Source of the DNA: an uncultured Pelagibacteraceae bacterium
GTDB lineage: Bacteria; Pseudomonadota; Alphaproteobacteria; Pelagibacterales; Pelagibacteraceae
DNA: 64,000 bases
Reading direction: 5' to 3'
Assembly: GCA_902632935.1 (NCBI GenBank)
Contig: CACPEJ010000002.1
Span: 1-64,000, forward strand
Below the pieces are notes generated by a model, which saw nothing but the letters and a program-made list of their open reading frames with translations, was not told the origin of the DNA and searched no databases. Positions 9,922-20,836 of this stretch are shown here, in pieces; positions within the stretch are counted from its first letter, which is position 1; each line of letters starts with the position of its first letter. Position numbers and translations under genes: made by a program.

Positions 9922-10434
9922 TTAAATTTGTTTAATAGACCTAATGTCTCTATTTTTTAATGATAATAATAGTTTTTTTATAGAATGTTTTGAAACTGGA
10001 TGTTTCCAATTTCTATCTATCTCAAATAATGGAAAAAGGACGAAATTTCTCTTATGCATTCTTGAATGAGGTAGATTTAATTCACCTTTCATTTTTTTTC
10101 TATTAAAATCAATTATATCAATATCGCACTCTCTAGGAGCATTTCGAAGTCTTTTCTTTCTTCCAAGGCTTGTTTCAATAGTTTTACAAACACTTATTAA
10201 TTCAAGAGGTGATAATTTAGTTAGAACCTTAACTACAACATTATAAAATTTAGGATAGTTATTATCAGGCCAAGACAAACTCTCATAATAGCTTGATGAT
10301 TTCACTATCATAATATCATTAAGAATTAATTTTGATTTAGCTAATTCAATATTATTGATTTTATTTCCTAGATTAGAACCTATACCTAAATAGACAGGAT
10401 TAACTTGATTTTCTAATATATCTTGCTCTATCAC
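9922..10434 (-). CDS. folK: 2-amino-4-hydroxy-6-hydroxymethyldihydropteridine pyrophosphokinase
   Basis: [26 protein letters not shown]. Confidence 0.94.
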   Translation of the reverse strand: MIEQDILENQVNPVYLGIGSNLGNKINNIELAKSKLILNDIMIVKSSSYYESLSWPDNNYPKFYNVVVKVLTKLSPLELISVCKTIETSLGRKKRLRNAPRECDIDIIDFNRKKMKGELNLPHSRMHKRNFVLFPLFEIDRNWKHPVSKHSIKKLLLSLKNRDIRSIKQI

Positions 10435-10870
10435 GATTCCAATCTCTTTGTTTTTTTACTGCTCTTTTATCAAATTGTTTCTTGCCCTTGGCTACAGCTA
10501 ACTCTAATTTTGCTTTTCCTTTTTTAAAATACATTTTTGTAGGTACTATTGTGAGCCCGTCTCTTTGCATTTTCCCAATTAGTTTATTAATTTCTCTCTT
10601 ATTTAATAACAACTTTCTTTCATCGGTTGGATTATGGTTTGAATAACTAGCTTGCTTATAAGATGCAATATGCGAATTTATCAAGACTATTTCACCTTTT
10701 TTTTCTATTGCGTAAGAATCTGCTATGTTAACTTTGCCATTACGAATTGATTTTATTTCAGAACCTTTTAAGACAATACCTGCTTCAAACAAATCCTCAA
10801 AAAAATAGTTGAAACTAGCTTTTTTATTAAGACAAATTATTTTTAAACCACTATTGGTTTTTTTTTTCAT
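10400..10870 (-). CDS. smpB: SsrA-binding protein SmpB
   Basis: [22 protein letters not shown]-terminal [11 protein letters not shown]. Confidence 0.97.
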   Translation of the reverse strand: MKKKTNSGLKIICLNKKASFNYFFEDLFEAGIVLKGSEIKSIRNGKVNIADSYAIEKKGEIVLINSHIASYKQASYSNHNPTDERKLLLNKREINKLIGKMQRDGLTIVPTKMYFKKGKAKLELAVAKGKKQFDKRAVKKQRDWNRDRARYIRKSS

Positions 10871-11751
10871 TAAACTAGTTTTGCAGAATGAAGTGCTTTT
10901 TTAACAATATCCTTAGTTTCAGCTGTCACTTTTACAAGAGGTAGTCTTACATTATCATCACAAAGATTTAATAATTTTGCTGCATATTTTACTGGACTTG
11001 GATTACTTTCGACAAACATTGCATGATGAAGAGGTTGTAATATTTTATCAATTTTTTCAGCCTCTTTAATTTCATCGTTATTTTCAGATTTTGATAATTT
11101 TTGAAAATCAGAACAAAGTTTCGGAGCAATATTTGCAGTAACACTTATAGCTCCCATTCCACCTCTTTTATTAAATTCTAAAGCATTATCGTCATTACCA
11201 GTTAATTGAATGAATTCATTTCCCATTTTTTTTAAAGTTTGCTCAACCCTATTTAAGTCTCCAGTTGCATCCTTAACACCAATAATATTTTTCAATTCAA
11301 ATAATCTAGCCATAGTATCAACAGACATATCAATAACCGATCTACCAGGAATATTATAAATTATTATAGGTATTCCACATTTATCATTTATTGCTTTATA
11401 ATGTTGGTATAAGCCTTCTTGTGTTGGCTTGTTATAATAAGGTGTTACAATAAGAGCGCCTGTGGCTCCAATTTTTTCTGCATGAGTTGTAAGTGAAATG
11501 GCCTCCTCTGTAGAGTTCGACCCTGTACCTGCAAAAACTGGTAATTTCCCATTACTTTCTTTTACACATAACTCAATCACTCTTTCATGTTCATCATGAC
11601 TTAAAGTTGGTGACTCACCAGTTGTTCCTGCTGGAACTAATCCATTTGTCCCATTTTGGATATGAAAATGAATTAAATTAATATATGTTTCATCATCAAG
11701 TTTATCATTTTTAAACGGGGTGACTAAAGCAACATTTGATCCTTTAAACAT
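10870..11751 (-). CDS. dapA: 4-hydroxy-tetrahydrodipicolinate synthase
   Basis: [39 protein letters not shown]. Confidence 0.97.
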   Translation of the reverse strand: MFKGSNVALVTPFKNDKLDDETYINLIHFHIQNGTNGLVPAGTTGESPTLSHDEHERVIELCVKESNGKLPVFAGTGSNSTEEAISLTTHAEKIGATGALIVTPYYNKPTQEGLYQHYKAINDKCGIPIIIYNIPGRSVIDMSVDTMARLFELKNIIGVKDATGDLNRVEQTLKKMGNEFIQLTGNDDNALEFNKRGGMGAISVTANIAPKLCSDFQKLSKSENNDEIKEAEKIDKILQPLHHAMFVESNPSPVKYAAKLLNLCDDNVRLPLVKVTAETKDIVKKALHSAKLV

Positions 11752-11794
11752 AAATACTTATAACATACATTGTAGATTCATATAGTAAAAGATT

Positions 11795-14005
11795 ATGATT
11801 AAAAAAATCTTATTTTGGATAGTATTGATTAATTTATTCGGTCTACAAACTATAGCTCAATCTGACATAATCCCATTAAAAAAACCTATCCAATCTGATG
11901 AGCTAACACAAAAAAAATTATTAACAGATGTACTAAAACCCTTACCCAAACCAATACCAAAAATAGTAACAAAAGAGATAGAAAAAAAAATTGAATCTAA
12001 GCCAGAAAAGAAGATAAGTGGACTGATACTTCCCAAAAAAAAACCTTTAATTGCTGGAACAAAAAAAACAAAAGAAATAAAGATATCAAAATATTATCGT
12101 AAAAAAGATTTTGCATTAGCAAAAAAAGCAATTTCCGAAATGAAAAAAGCTAGTTGGACAGCTGCAATTAAAACTGCCAAAAGAGCTAAAGATAAATCTA
12201 TATATGACTTTATTCAATGGAGGCATTTACTTACAAAGGGAAATCAAGCTTCTTATTATGATTATAAAACATTCATAGACTCAAATGAAGATTATCCTAG
12301 AATTGGAAGAATAAAATATTTAGCAGAACATAAACTTTCTACAGAAAAAATTAGTCCAAAAAAAATTATAGATTGGTTTGGTCCTACAGAACCTTTAAGT
12401 GGTTTTGGTAAAATGATATTGGGAGAAAGTCTTATTCTTAATGGTAATAAGGAAAAGGGAATAAGATTTATTAAAGAAGGCTGGATATCAGCTGAATTGT
12501 CTAAAACAGATTTAAGATTTTATCGTAAGAAATTTAAGAAATATCTTAATGCAGATGATTATATTAAACGGGCAGAATATCTTGCTTGGAATAACAAATA
12601 CTGGGACTTAAAACGACTATTAAGATATTTGCCTAAAGATTATGAACTATTATACACAGCCAGACAACTATTGATGAGTAAATCGTATGGTGTCGATAAT
12701 GCTATCTCTAAAGTTCCATCTAATCTTAAAAATGATGCTGGTTTAAATTACGATAGATTAAAATGGAGAAGAAAAAGAGGAAGAGTTGATAGTTCTGTTG
12801 AAATACTTTTAAAGATAAAAAATACAAAAGATTACTTGGTTCGTCCTGATAAATGGTGGATAGAAAGAGAAATAATTTCTAGATCATTAATATATAAAAA
12901 AAAATATGAATTAGCTTATAAAATTGCAAACAACCATGGAATGAATGATGGACCTGAATTTGCTGCTGCAGAGTGGATGAGTGGTTGGATTGCATTGAGT
13001 TTTTTAGATGATCCAGTATTAGCCAAAGAACATTTTGAAAATTTTTATAATAATGTTGGATACCCTATTAGTACAGCAAGAGGCGCATATTGGTTAGGTA
13101 AAACTTATAAAAAACTTGGTGATAAAGATTTATCTTATAAATGGTTTAAGGAAGCAACAAATTATTTGACCACTTACTACGGTCAATTGGCATTTATGGA
13201 AATTAGTCCAAATGAAAAATTTGAGCTTTCAAAAGACATGATTGTTAAAAAAGAATATCGTGATTATTTTTTTAAAAAAGATCTAGTCAAATTAATATAT
13301 TTACTTGATGAACTAGATGAAGATAAATATGCTAAACATATACTAAGACATTTGGCTAATGATGATGTTGGTAGTGGTAGTGAGGTTTTGGCAGCTGAAC
13401 TTGCAACAAATATAGAACGATTTGATTTCGCAATTCAGATTTCTAAAATAGCATCCTATGAAAAAAGATTTCACAACAAATATAATTACCCAATCATAAG
13501 CACACCCAAATATATTAATGGAAGAAAAATTCCAGATAATGCTTTCATTCTTTCAATCATAAGACAAGAGAGTGAGTTTGATTTAAGTGCCAATAGTCAT
13601 GCTGGTGCAAAAGGGTTAATGCAATTAATGCCTTACACTGCTAAACTAGTTGCTAAACAAGCAAAACTTCCTTACTCAAAATCTAGGTTAACTACTGATG
13701 CAGAATATAATATTAATCTAGGATCACATTATATAGCAGGATTAATTCTTGAATATGACGGTGCTTATCCATTTGCAGTGGCTGCTTACAATGCTGGACC
13801 AAAAAGAGTTCGATATTGGAAAAAAATAAACAAAAATCCTCAAAAAAATCAAATTGATTATATCGACTGGATTGAATTAATTAAATTTAAAGAAACTAGA
13901 AATTATGTCCAAAGAGTATTAGAAAACTACAATGTTTATAGATATGTGCTTGAACAACAGCCAATCGCAATGAAAGACTTTTTTAAGAATAATCCCTTGT
14001 TTTAA
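11795..14005 (+). CDS. slt: Soluble lytic murein transglycosylase
   Basis: N-terminal signal, helical superhelix region, C-terminal SLT domain IIRQESEFDLSANSHAGAKGLMQLMPYTAK ... VAAYNAGPKRVRYW. Confidence 0.92.
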   Translation: MIKKILFWIVLINLFGLQTIAQSDIIPLKKPIQSDELTQKKLLTDVLKPLPKPIPKIVTKEIEKKIESKPEKKISGLILPKKKPLIAGTKKTKEIKISKYYRKKDFALAKKAISEMKKASWTAAIKTAKRAKDKSIYDFIQWRHLLTKGNQASYYDYKTFIDSNEDYPRIGRIKYLAEHKLSTEKISPKKIIDWFGPTEPLSGFGKMILGESLILNGNKEKGIRFIKEGWISAELSKTDLRFYRKKFKKYLNADDYIKRAEYLAWNNKYWDLKRLLRYLPKDYELLYTARQLLMSKSYGVDNAISKVPSNLKNDAGLNYDRLKWRRKRGRVDSSVEILLKIKNTKDYLVRPDKWWIEREIISRSLIYKKKYELAYKIANNHGMNDGPEFAAAEWMSGWIALSFLDDPVLAKEHFENFYNNVGYPISTARGAYWLGKTYKKLGDKDLSYKWFKEATNYLTTYYGQLAFMEISPNEKFELSKDMIVKKEYRDYFFKKDLVKLIYLLDELDEDKYAKHILRHLANDDVGSGSEVLAAELATNIERFDFAIQISKIASYEKRFHNKYNYPIISTPKYINGRKIPDNAFILSIIRQESEFDLSANSHAGAKGLMQLMPYTAKLVAKQAKLPYSKSRLTTDAEYNINLGSHYIAGLILEYDGAYPFAVAAYNAGPKRVRYWKKINKNPQKNQIDYIDWIELIKFKETRNYVQRVLENYNVYRYVLEQQPIAMKDFFKNNPLF

Positions 14006-14008
14006 TAA

Positions 14009-14100
14009 TGGCGGAAGAGGAGGGATTCGAACCCTCGGTACAAGTTTCCTCGCACGGTCATTTAGCAAACGACTGGTTTAAGCCTCTCACCCACTCTTCC
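14009..14100 (-). tRNA. tRNA-Ser (anticodon GCU), 3' CCA encoded
   Basis: Reverse complement GGAAGAG...GUCGU-UUGCUAA-AUGAC...GAGGGUUCGAAUCCCUC-CUCUUCC-GCCA: acceptor, anticodon and T arms pair; long variable arm. Confidence 0.95.
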
Positions 14101-14164
14101 AAGAAATTTGTCGCCTTTGATTGTATTGAATAATCAACATTAATAAAGTAATTATTCATTAATT

Positions 14165-15418
14165 ATGAAAAATAAGTATTCAATATTTTCGCTTATTAAA
14201 AATGCTTTTTCTTATCATGAAAATTGGGAAAAGGCATGGAAAGACCCTGAGCCAAAAAAAGAATATGATGTGGTAATTATTGGTGGGGGTGGCCATGGTT
14301 TAGCAACAGCTTACTATCTGGCAAAAAAACATAATATGAAAAATATTGCTGTTGTTGAAAAAGGTTGGATTGGTGGAGGGAATACAGGAAGAAACACTAC
14401 AATTATAAGATCTAATTATTTATGGGATGCAAGTGCTGGTCTTTATGATCACGCTCTTAAAATATGGGAAGGCCTTTCTCAAGAATTAAACTACAATGTA
14501 ATGTTTAGTCAAAGAGGAGTAATGAATCTTGCTCATAATCTTCAAGATGTAAGAGATCTTAAAAGAAGAACTCATGCTAACAGACTTAATGGTATTGATG
14601 CAGTATATTTAAATACTGAAGAAGTTAAAAAATTTTGTCCAATAATAAATACATCTCCAGATATAAGATATCCTGTATTAGGTGGAACTTTACAAAAAAG
14701 AGCTGGAACTGCAAGACATGATGCAGTTGCATGGGGATATGCACGAGGTGCAGATGAAATGGGTGTGGATATAATTCAGAATTGTGAGGTGAAAGGTATT
14801 AAGAGAAATGGCGATGCAGTTGAAGGTATTGAAACTACAAAAGGATTTATTAAAACAAGTAAAATTGGCGTAGTAGCTGCAGGTCACTCTAGTGTGATAG
14901 CTAATATGGCTGGATTAAGGTTACCATTAGAGAGTAAACCCCTCCAAGCTTTAGTTTCAGAGCCTGTAAAACCAATCATAGATACAGTTGTTATGTCAAA
15001 TGCTGTACATGCATATGTTAGTCAATCAGATAAAGGTGAATTAGTAATCGGCGCAGGAACTGATGATTACGTATCGTACTCACAAAAAGGAAGTCATGAT
15101 ATTGTTGAAGGGACATTAAATGCAATTTTAGAGTTATACCCTATCTTTAGTCGTATGAGAATGTTAAGACAATGGGGTGGAATTGTAGATATTTGTCCAG
15201 ATGCAAGCCCAATTATAAGTAAAACATCAATCAAAGGTTTATATTTTAATTGTGGCTGGGGTACAGGAGGATTTAAGGCTACACCTGGCTCTGGAGATTT
15301 GTTTGCGCATACTATAGCCAACGATGAACCGCATAAACTTAATGCTGCATTTAATTTGAATAGATTTGTAAGTGGTGACCTTGTCGACGAACATGGTGCA
15401 GCAGCTGTAGCTCACTAA
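14165..15418 (+). CDS. soxB: Sarcosine oxidase subunit beta
   Basis: [49 protein letters not shown]; first gene of soxBDAG. Confidence 0.96.
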   Translation: MKNKYSIFSLIKNAFSYHENWEKAWKDPEPKKEYDVVIIGGGGHGLATAYYLAKKHNMKNIAVVEKGWIGGGNTGRNTTIIRSNYLWDASAGLYDHALKIWEGLSQELNYNVMFSQRGVMNLAHNLQDVRDLKRRTHANRLNGIDAVYLNTEEVKKFCPIINTSPDIRYPVLGGTLQKRAGTARHDAVAWGYARGADEMGVDIIQNCEVKGIKRNGDAVEGIETTKGFIKTSKIGVVAAGHSSVIANMAGLRLPLESKPLQALVSEPVKPIIDTVVMSNAVHAYVSQSDKGELVIGAGTDDYVSYSQKGSHDIVEGTLNAILELYPIFSRMRMLRQWGGIVDICPDASPIISKTSIKGLYFNCGWGTGGFKATPGSGDLFAHTIANDEPHKLNAAFNLNRFVSGDLVDEHGAAAVAH

Positions 15419-15693
15419 TGTTTTTGATTAATTGTCCTTTTTGCGGTGAACGAGAACAAAGTGAATTTAAAGCTGGTGGAGAAGCTCATATTGTTAGGCC
15501 CAAACAACCAACTGAATTAAGTGACGATCAATGGGCAGAATATTTATTTATGAGAAAAAATATTAAAGGTATTCAATTCGAAAGATGGAACCACATTCAT
15601 GGTTGTAGAAAATGGTTTAACATGGTGAGAGATACATCAAATGATGAAATTAAAGCCGTTTACAAAATGGGTGAAAAACCACCGGTTAAATAA
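15418..15693 (+). CDS. soxD: Sarcosine oxidase subunit delta
   Basis: INCPFCGEREQSEFKAGGEAHIVRP ... HGCRKWFNMVRDT; operon position. Confidence 0.96.
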   Translation: MFLINCPFCGEREQSEFKAGGEAHIVRPKQPTELSDDQWAEYLFMRKNIKGIQFERWNHIHGCRKWFNMVRDTSNDEIKAVYKMGEKPPVK

Positions 15694-15696
15694 TCA

Positions 15697-18600
15697 ATGA
15701 CAAAAAATTTAAGAGTAAAAAGTAGTAAATTGGTCGATGAAACATATCGAATTTCATTTAAATTTAATGGTACAACTTATTATGGATTTAAAGGTGATAC
15801 ACTTGCTTCTGCCCTATTGGCTAATAACATACACCTAGTTGGTAGAAGTTTTAAATACCATAGACCTAGAGGAATTATGACTGCTGGGTCAGAGGAACCA
15901 AACGCCATTGTTCAACTTCATAATGGAACTTCAAGAACAGAACCAAATGTAAGAGCTACTGAAATAGAAATATATGAAGGTCTTGTTGCTTCAAGTCAAA
16001 ATTGTTGGCCTAGTGTAAAGTTTGATATTGGAGGTATAAACAATTTTTTAAGTCCATTATTACCCGCAGGTTTTTACTACAAGACTTTTATGTGGCCAGC
16101 AAGTTTTTGGGAAAAATATGAATATTTTATTAGAAAATCTGCTGGTTTAGGAAAATCACCTGATGTTCCAGACCCTGACATATATGAACACAAATACATT
16201 CATTGCGATGTATTAGTTATTGGTGCAGGTATTTCAGGACTTATCGCAGCAAAAACCGCTGCAAAAAATGGTTTTAAAACACTATTAGTTGAGGAAAAAT
16301 CATATTTAGGTGGTTCTACAATTTATCAAGACTCAGAATTTTTTAAAATTAACAATCAAAATTCAGCTTCATGGTTAGAAAAGGAGATCAATGAAATAAA
16401 AAAAATTGAAAATTTAGAAATTAAAACCAGAACAAGTGTTGCTGCTTTTCATGGTTATAATTTTTTATTAGCAAGGGAAAATTTAACTGATCACTTGCCA
16501 CTTGAACAAAGAGAAAATAAAACGCGTCAAAGATTACTAAAAATACGCGCTAAAAAAGTTATTACAGCCACAGGGTCTATAGAAAGACCTTTAATTTTTG
16601 ACAATAACGATCGCCCAGGGATATTACTCTCATCTGCTATAAAAAAATATGCAGATTTATTTGGTGTAGCATGTGGAGAGAAAAATATTTTATTTACCAA
16701 TAATGATAGCGCTTATGAAACTGCAATAAGCTTAATTCAAAAAGGGATTAAAGTACAAGCAATAATTGACAATAGAGAAGAAATTGATTCTAAACTTATT
16801 AAAGAAACTGAAAAAAACAATATTAAGATTTATAAAGGTTACACGATTGTAGATACGTTTGGATACAAAAGAATAAATAGTGTCTCTATAATGAAATTGT
16901 CTAAAGATGGTCAAAAGGTTGTAGGATCAAAAGAAAATATTTCATGCGATAGTTTGGGTATTTCAGGAGGTTGGACACCAGCAGTTCATCTATTTACTCA
17001 ATCGGGTGGAAAACTTAAATTTAGAGATGATGATCAAATTTTTATTCCAAATACTTATCCATCAAATCAGATAAGTATCGGAAGTTGTAACGGTGATTTT
17101 ACTTTAGATGAAATATTAATAAATGCACCTAAATTACTCAAACAATTTTTGAATATCAAGAAAACCGAATACGAAAATATTGAAATATATTCAGCATTTA
17201 ACAAATCAAAAAGAAATATTTGGTTATTGCCTTCAAATAAAATTGTAGGGAAAACTAAATCATTTGTAGATTTTCAAAATGATGCAACAGCTAAAGATAT
17301 CAAATTAGCTTTAAGAGAAGGTTTTAGGTCTATTGAACATGTTAAAAGATATACAACAACAGGTATGGGTACGGATCAAGGTAAACTTGGGAACATGCAT
17401 GCCTTAGGAATAATTTCCGAAACAGCATCTTCTAAAATGAGTGAACTTGGTACTACAACATTTAGACCACCCTACACTCCTCTTACATTTGGTACTATCG
17501 TTGGAAGAAATGTTGGTAAATATTTTGATATAATAAGAAAAACACCAATTCATGAATGGCATGTTGAAAACAATGCTGAATTTGAGAATGTAGGACAATG
17601 GAAAAGAGCTTGGTATTATCCACAGAATGGTGAAAACATGCACGAAGCAGTTCAAAGAGAAAGTAAAGCTGCAAGAGATAGTGCGGGCATATTAGATGCA
17701 TCCACGTTAGGTAAAATTGATATTCAAGGAACTGATGCCTCTGAATTTTTAAATAGAGTTTACACTAATGCTTGGTCAAAACTTGAGATTGGAAAATGTC
17801 GATATGGTTTAATGCTAAACGAAGATGGCATGGTCTATGACGATGGTGTTACTACCAGATTAGACGAAAATCATTATATCATGACAACGACAACTGGTGG
17901 TGCTGCTACAGTTTTAGGTAAACTTGAAGATTATCTTCAAACAGAATGGCCTGAACTAGATGTGTATTTAACATCTGTAACTGATCATTACGCAACTATT
18001 AGTGTTTGTGGTCCTAATAGTAAAAAAATAATACAAAAAGTAATACCTGAGATCGATTTATCAGATAAAGATTTTCCTCATATGTCATTTAAAAATTCAA
18101 AAATTGGTAAAGTGAAATGTCGAGTTATGAGAATAAGTTTTACCGGTGAGCAAAGTTACGAAATCAATATTCAGGCCAATTACGCTAAATCAGTATGGGA
18201 AAAATGTATGGAGGCAGGAAAGGAATTTAATATTACCCCCTATGGGACTGAAACAATGCATTTATTAAGAGCGGAAAAAGGATTTATCATAGCCGGTCAA
18301 GACACAGATGCAACTATGACACCAATTGATTTACAAATGGATTGGATAGTTAGTAAAAAGAAATTTGATTTTATAGGTAAAAGATCTTTATATAGATCAG
18401 ATACTATTAGGGAAGATAGGAAACAATTAGTAGGTCTTATCACAGACAATCCAGAAGAAATATTAGAAGAAGGGGCACAAATTGTTGCAGATATGAACAA
18501 AACACCAATAGAAATGTTAGGTCATGTTACTTCTAGTTATTTTAGTCCAAATTTAAAAAAATCTATTGCTCTTGGAGTAGTTAAGGGCGGAAAAAATATG

Positions 18601-18702
18601 ATGGGTCAAAAATTGATAATTCCAATGGAAAAAAAACAAATCAATGTAACAGTTACAGATCCGGTATTCCTAGACAAGGAGAACAAAAGATTAAATGCTT
18701 AA
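15697..18702 (+). CDS. soxA: Sarcosine oxidase subunit alpha
   Basis: N-terminal 2Fe-2S-like fold with HRPRGIMTAGSEEPNA, FAD/NAD domain VIGAGISGLIAAKTA, C-terminal GcvT domain; 1001 aa. Confidence 0.97.
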   Translation: MTKNLRVKSSKLVDETYRISFKFNGTTYYGFKGDTLASALLANNIHLVGRSFKYHRPRGIMTAGSEEPNAIVQLHNGTSRTEPNVRATEIEIYEGLVASSQNCWPSVKFDIGGINNFLSPLLPAGFYYKTFMWPASFWEKYEYFIRKSAGLGKSPDVPDPDIYEHKYIHCDVLVIGAGISGLIAAKTAAKNGFKTLLVEEKSYLGGSTIYQDSEFFKINNQNSASWLEKEINEIKKIENLEIKTRTSVAAFHGYNFLLARENLTDHLPLEQRENKTRQRLLKIRAKKVITATGSIERPLIFDNNDRPGILLSSAIKKYADLFGVACGEKNILFTNNDSAYETAISLIQKGIKVQAIIDNREEIDSKLIKETEKNNIKIYKGYTIVDTFGYKRINSVSIMKLSKDGQKVVGSKENISCDSLGISGGWTPAVHLFTQSGGKLKFRDDDQIFIPNTYPSNQISIGSCNGDFTLDEILINAPKLLKQFLNIKKTEYENIEIYSAFNKSKRNIWLLPSNKIVGKTKSFVDFQNDATAKDIKLALREGFRSIEHVKRYTTTGMGTDQGKLGNMHALGIISETASSKMSELGTTTFRPPYTPLTFGTIVGRNVGKYFDIIRKTPIHEWHVENNAEFENVGQWKRAWYYPQNGENMHEAVQRESKAARDSAGILDASTLGKIDIQGTDASEFLNRVYTNAWSKLEIGKCRYGLMLNEDGMVYDDGVTTRLDENHYIMTTTTGGAATVLGKLEDYLQTEWPELDVYLTSVTDHYATISVCGPNSKKIIQKVIPEIDLSDKDFPHMSFKNSKIGKVKCRVMRISFTGEQSYEINIQANYAKSVWEKCMEAGKEFNITPYGTETMHLLRAEKGFIIAGQDTDATMTPIDLQMDWIVSKKKFDFIGKRSLYRSDTIREDRKQLVGLITDNPEEILEEGAQIVADMNKTPIEMLGHVTSSYFSPNLKKSIALGVVKGGKNMMGQKLIIPMEKKQINVTVTDPVFLDKENKRLNA

Positions 18703-19258
18703 TTATTCAAATGTAATTGAAAATGATAAATCTTATCCAGGTTTGCAAATGAGAGAAATAAAACCTGTCATGAAACTTATTATTAGAGGAAAAAAAAGAC
18801 AGTTTTTATCTGCAGTTGGAAAATCATTAAATCTACTTTTGCCAAATGAAGCAAATACTTCCTCAAGAAGTGATCAATTAACAGCTCTTTGGTTAAGCCC
18901 AGATGAATGGATGATTTTTTCAAATGAAATCTTAAAATCAGATGATAATAACTACGATGTAGAAAAATTACTCAATAAAAATATTTGTAAAACAAATTTG
19001 GGTGCTGTAACAGATGTCACAGACCAATTTGTATTAATAAATCTTAAAGGTGATAAAATTTTTGATTTATTTGAAACTGGATCTCCATTTAATTTTAATG
19101 ATTTTAAATCCAAAAAAGGCCTTGTAACTCAAACAATTTTGGCAAAAATTGATATAATTGTTCACAATCAAGACATTAACGATGTAAATTTGTTTGTGAG
19201 AAGATCCTTTTCAGATCATTTATTTTCGTGGATGAATGATAGTGCGTCAAGATTATAG
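18695..19258 (+). CDS. soxG: Sarcosine oxidase subunit gamma
   Basis: Operon position; [27 protein letters not shown]. Confidence 0.9.
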   Translation: MLNYSNVIENDKSYPGLQMREIKPVMKLIIRGKKRQFLSAVGKSLNLLLPNEANTSSRSDQLTALWLSPDEWMIFSNEILKSDDNNYDVEKLLNKNICKTNLGAVTDVTDQFVLINLKGDKIFDLFETGSPFNFNDFKSKKGLVTQTILAKIDIIVHNQDINDVNLFVRRSFSDHLFSWMNDSASRL

Positions 19259-19296
19259 ATCTCAATAATAAAAAAAATAATATAACTCTCTATATT

Positions 19297-20064
19297 ATGA
19301 AAAAATTACTAATATTAATATTATTTACCTTTTTACCATTATCACTTAATGCAGATTCAAATTTAGATAAAATACTATCATCAGGTGTGTTAAAGGTTGG
19401 AACTACTGGAGATTGGGATCCTATGACAGTTAAGGATCCAGCTACTAATAAATATAAGGGTTTTGATATTGATGTCATGAATGAACTTGCAAAAGATATG
19501 GGTGTAAAAATTGAATTTGTACCAGCAGAATGGAAAACTATTGTGTCAGGTATAACATCAGCAAGGTATGATATTTCAACAAGTGTAACAAAAACTCCAA
19601 AACGAGCTGAAGTAGCAGGATTTACTGATACTTATTACAAATATGCTACTGTTCCACTAGTTCTTAAAAAGAACTTGAAAAAATTCCCAACTTGGGACTC
19701 CCTAAATAATGAAAATGTAACAATAGCAACTACTCTTGGTACTTCTCAAGAAGAAAAAGCGAAAGAATTTTTTCCAAAATCAAAATTAAATTCAATTGAA
19801 GCTCCAGCTAGAGACTTTCAAGAAGTATTAGCAGGTAGAGCTGATGGTAACATTACAAGTTCAACAGAAGCAAATAAATTGGTTATCAAATATCCTCAGT
19901 TAGCAATTGTTCCAGATGGTGGTAAAAATCCAGCTTTTTTAGCAATGATGGTGCCAAAAGGTGATACTAAGTGGAATGATTATGTAAATAAATGGATTAA
20001 AGATAAAAAATCCTCAGGGTTCTTCACTAAGTTATTAGCTAAATATAATTTAAAGAGTTTATAA
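19297..20064 (+). CDS. Periplasmic solute-binding protein family 3, cyclohexadienyl dehydratase (PheC)-like
   Basis: Signal peptide; [75 protein letters not shown]; upstream of ABC permease. Confidence 0.85.
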   Translation: MKKLLILILFTFLPLSLNADSNLDKILSSGVLKVGTTGDWDPMTVKDPATNKYKGFDIDVMNELAKDMGVKIEFVPAEWKTIVSGITSARYDISTSVTKTPKRAEVAGFTDTYYKYATVPLVLKKNLKKFPTWDSLNNENVTIATTLGTSQEEKAKEFFPKSKLNSIEAPARDFQEVLAGRADGNITSSTEANKLVIKYPQLAIVPDGGKNPAFLAMMVPKGDTKWNDYVNKWIKDKKSSGFFTKLLAKYNLKSL

Positions 20065-20104
20065 AAAATTAGTAATTAGTTTTTAATTCTTTATAACTTT
20101 AAGA

Positions 20105-20836
20105 GTGAGAAATTTATTTTTTTTACTCTTAATTTTTCCATTAACTTCATGCGGTAAAAGTGAATTAAATTGGTTAATCTTGTCTCCAAACAATATAGAA
20201 GGATTAACTAACTTAAAGTTTTTATTAAGTGGTTTAACAACCACTATCTATATTAGTATAGTATCTATAATCATTTCAATTATTCTTGGTCTTTTAGTTG
20301 CTATTCCATCACTAGCTAAGAGCAAATTTTTAACCTATCTTAATATTGGATATGTGGAGATTGTAAGAGCAATTCCTTTATTAGTTTTGATTTTATGGAT
20401 TTATTATGGTTTACCAATTATGACAGGTATAAGTTTTAGTCCTTTTGTTTCTGGTATAATAGCTCTTTCAATTAGTGAAAGTGCTTTTCAAGCAGAAATA
20501 TTTAGAGCAGGAATTAATTCAATTAAAAAATCACAATGGGAAGCAGGAAGTTCTTTAGGATTAAGTTTTTTTAGAAAATTAAGATTAGTCATCTTACCTC
20601 AAGCAATAAAGAATATTTTACCAGCTATAGGTAATCAATTCGTTTATGTTCTCAAAATGTCATCACTTGTGTCAATAATTGGTATTGGAGATTTAACAAG
20701 AAAAGCAAACGAATTAGTTGTGACAACTTATCGGCCGCTAGAAATTTATACATTTTTAATTCTAGAGTATCTTATTTTAATTTTGGTTGTTTCATTTTTG
20801 GTTAGAAAATTAGAAAGAAGATTACAAAAAGATTAA
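20105..20836 (+). CDS. Amino-acid-type ABC transporter permease (HisM family), GTG start
   Basis: LSGLTTTIYISIVSIIISIILGLLVA, EAGSSLGLSFFRKLRLVILPQAIKNILPAIGNQFV EAA loop. Confidence 0.9.
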   Translation: MRNLFFLLLIFPLTSCGKSELNWLILSPNNIEGLTNLKFLLSGLTTTIYISIVSIIISIILGLLVAIPSLAKSKFLTYLNIGYVEIVRAIPLLVLILWIYYGLPIMTGISFSPFVSGIIALSISESAFQAEIFRAGINSIKKSQWEAGSSLGLSFFRKLRLVILPQAIKNILPAIGNQFVYVLKMSSLVSIIGIGDLTRKANELVVTTYRPLEIYTFLILEYLILILVVSFLVRKLERRLQKD

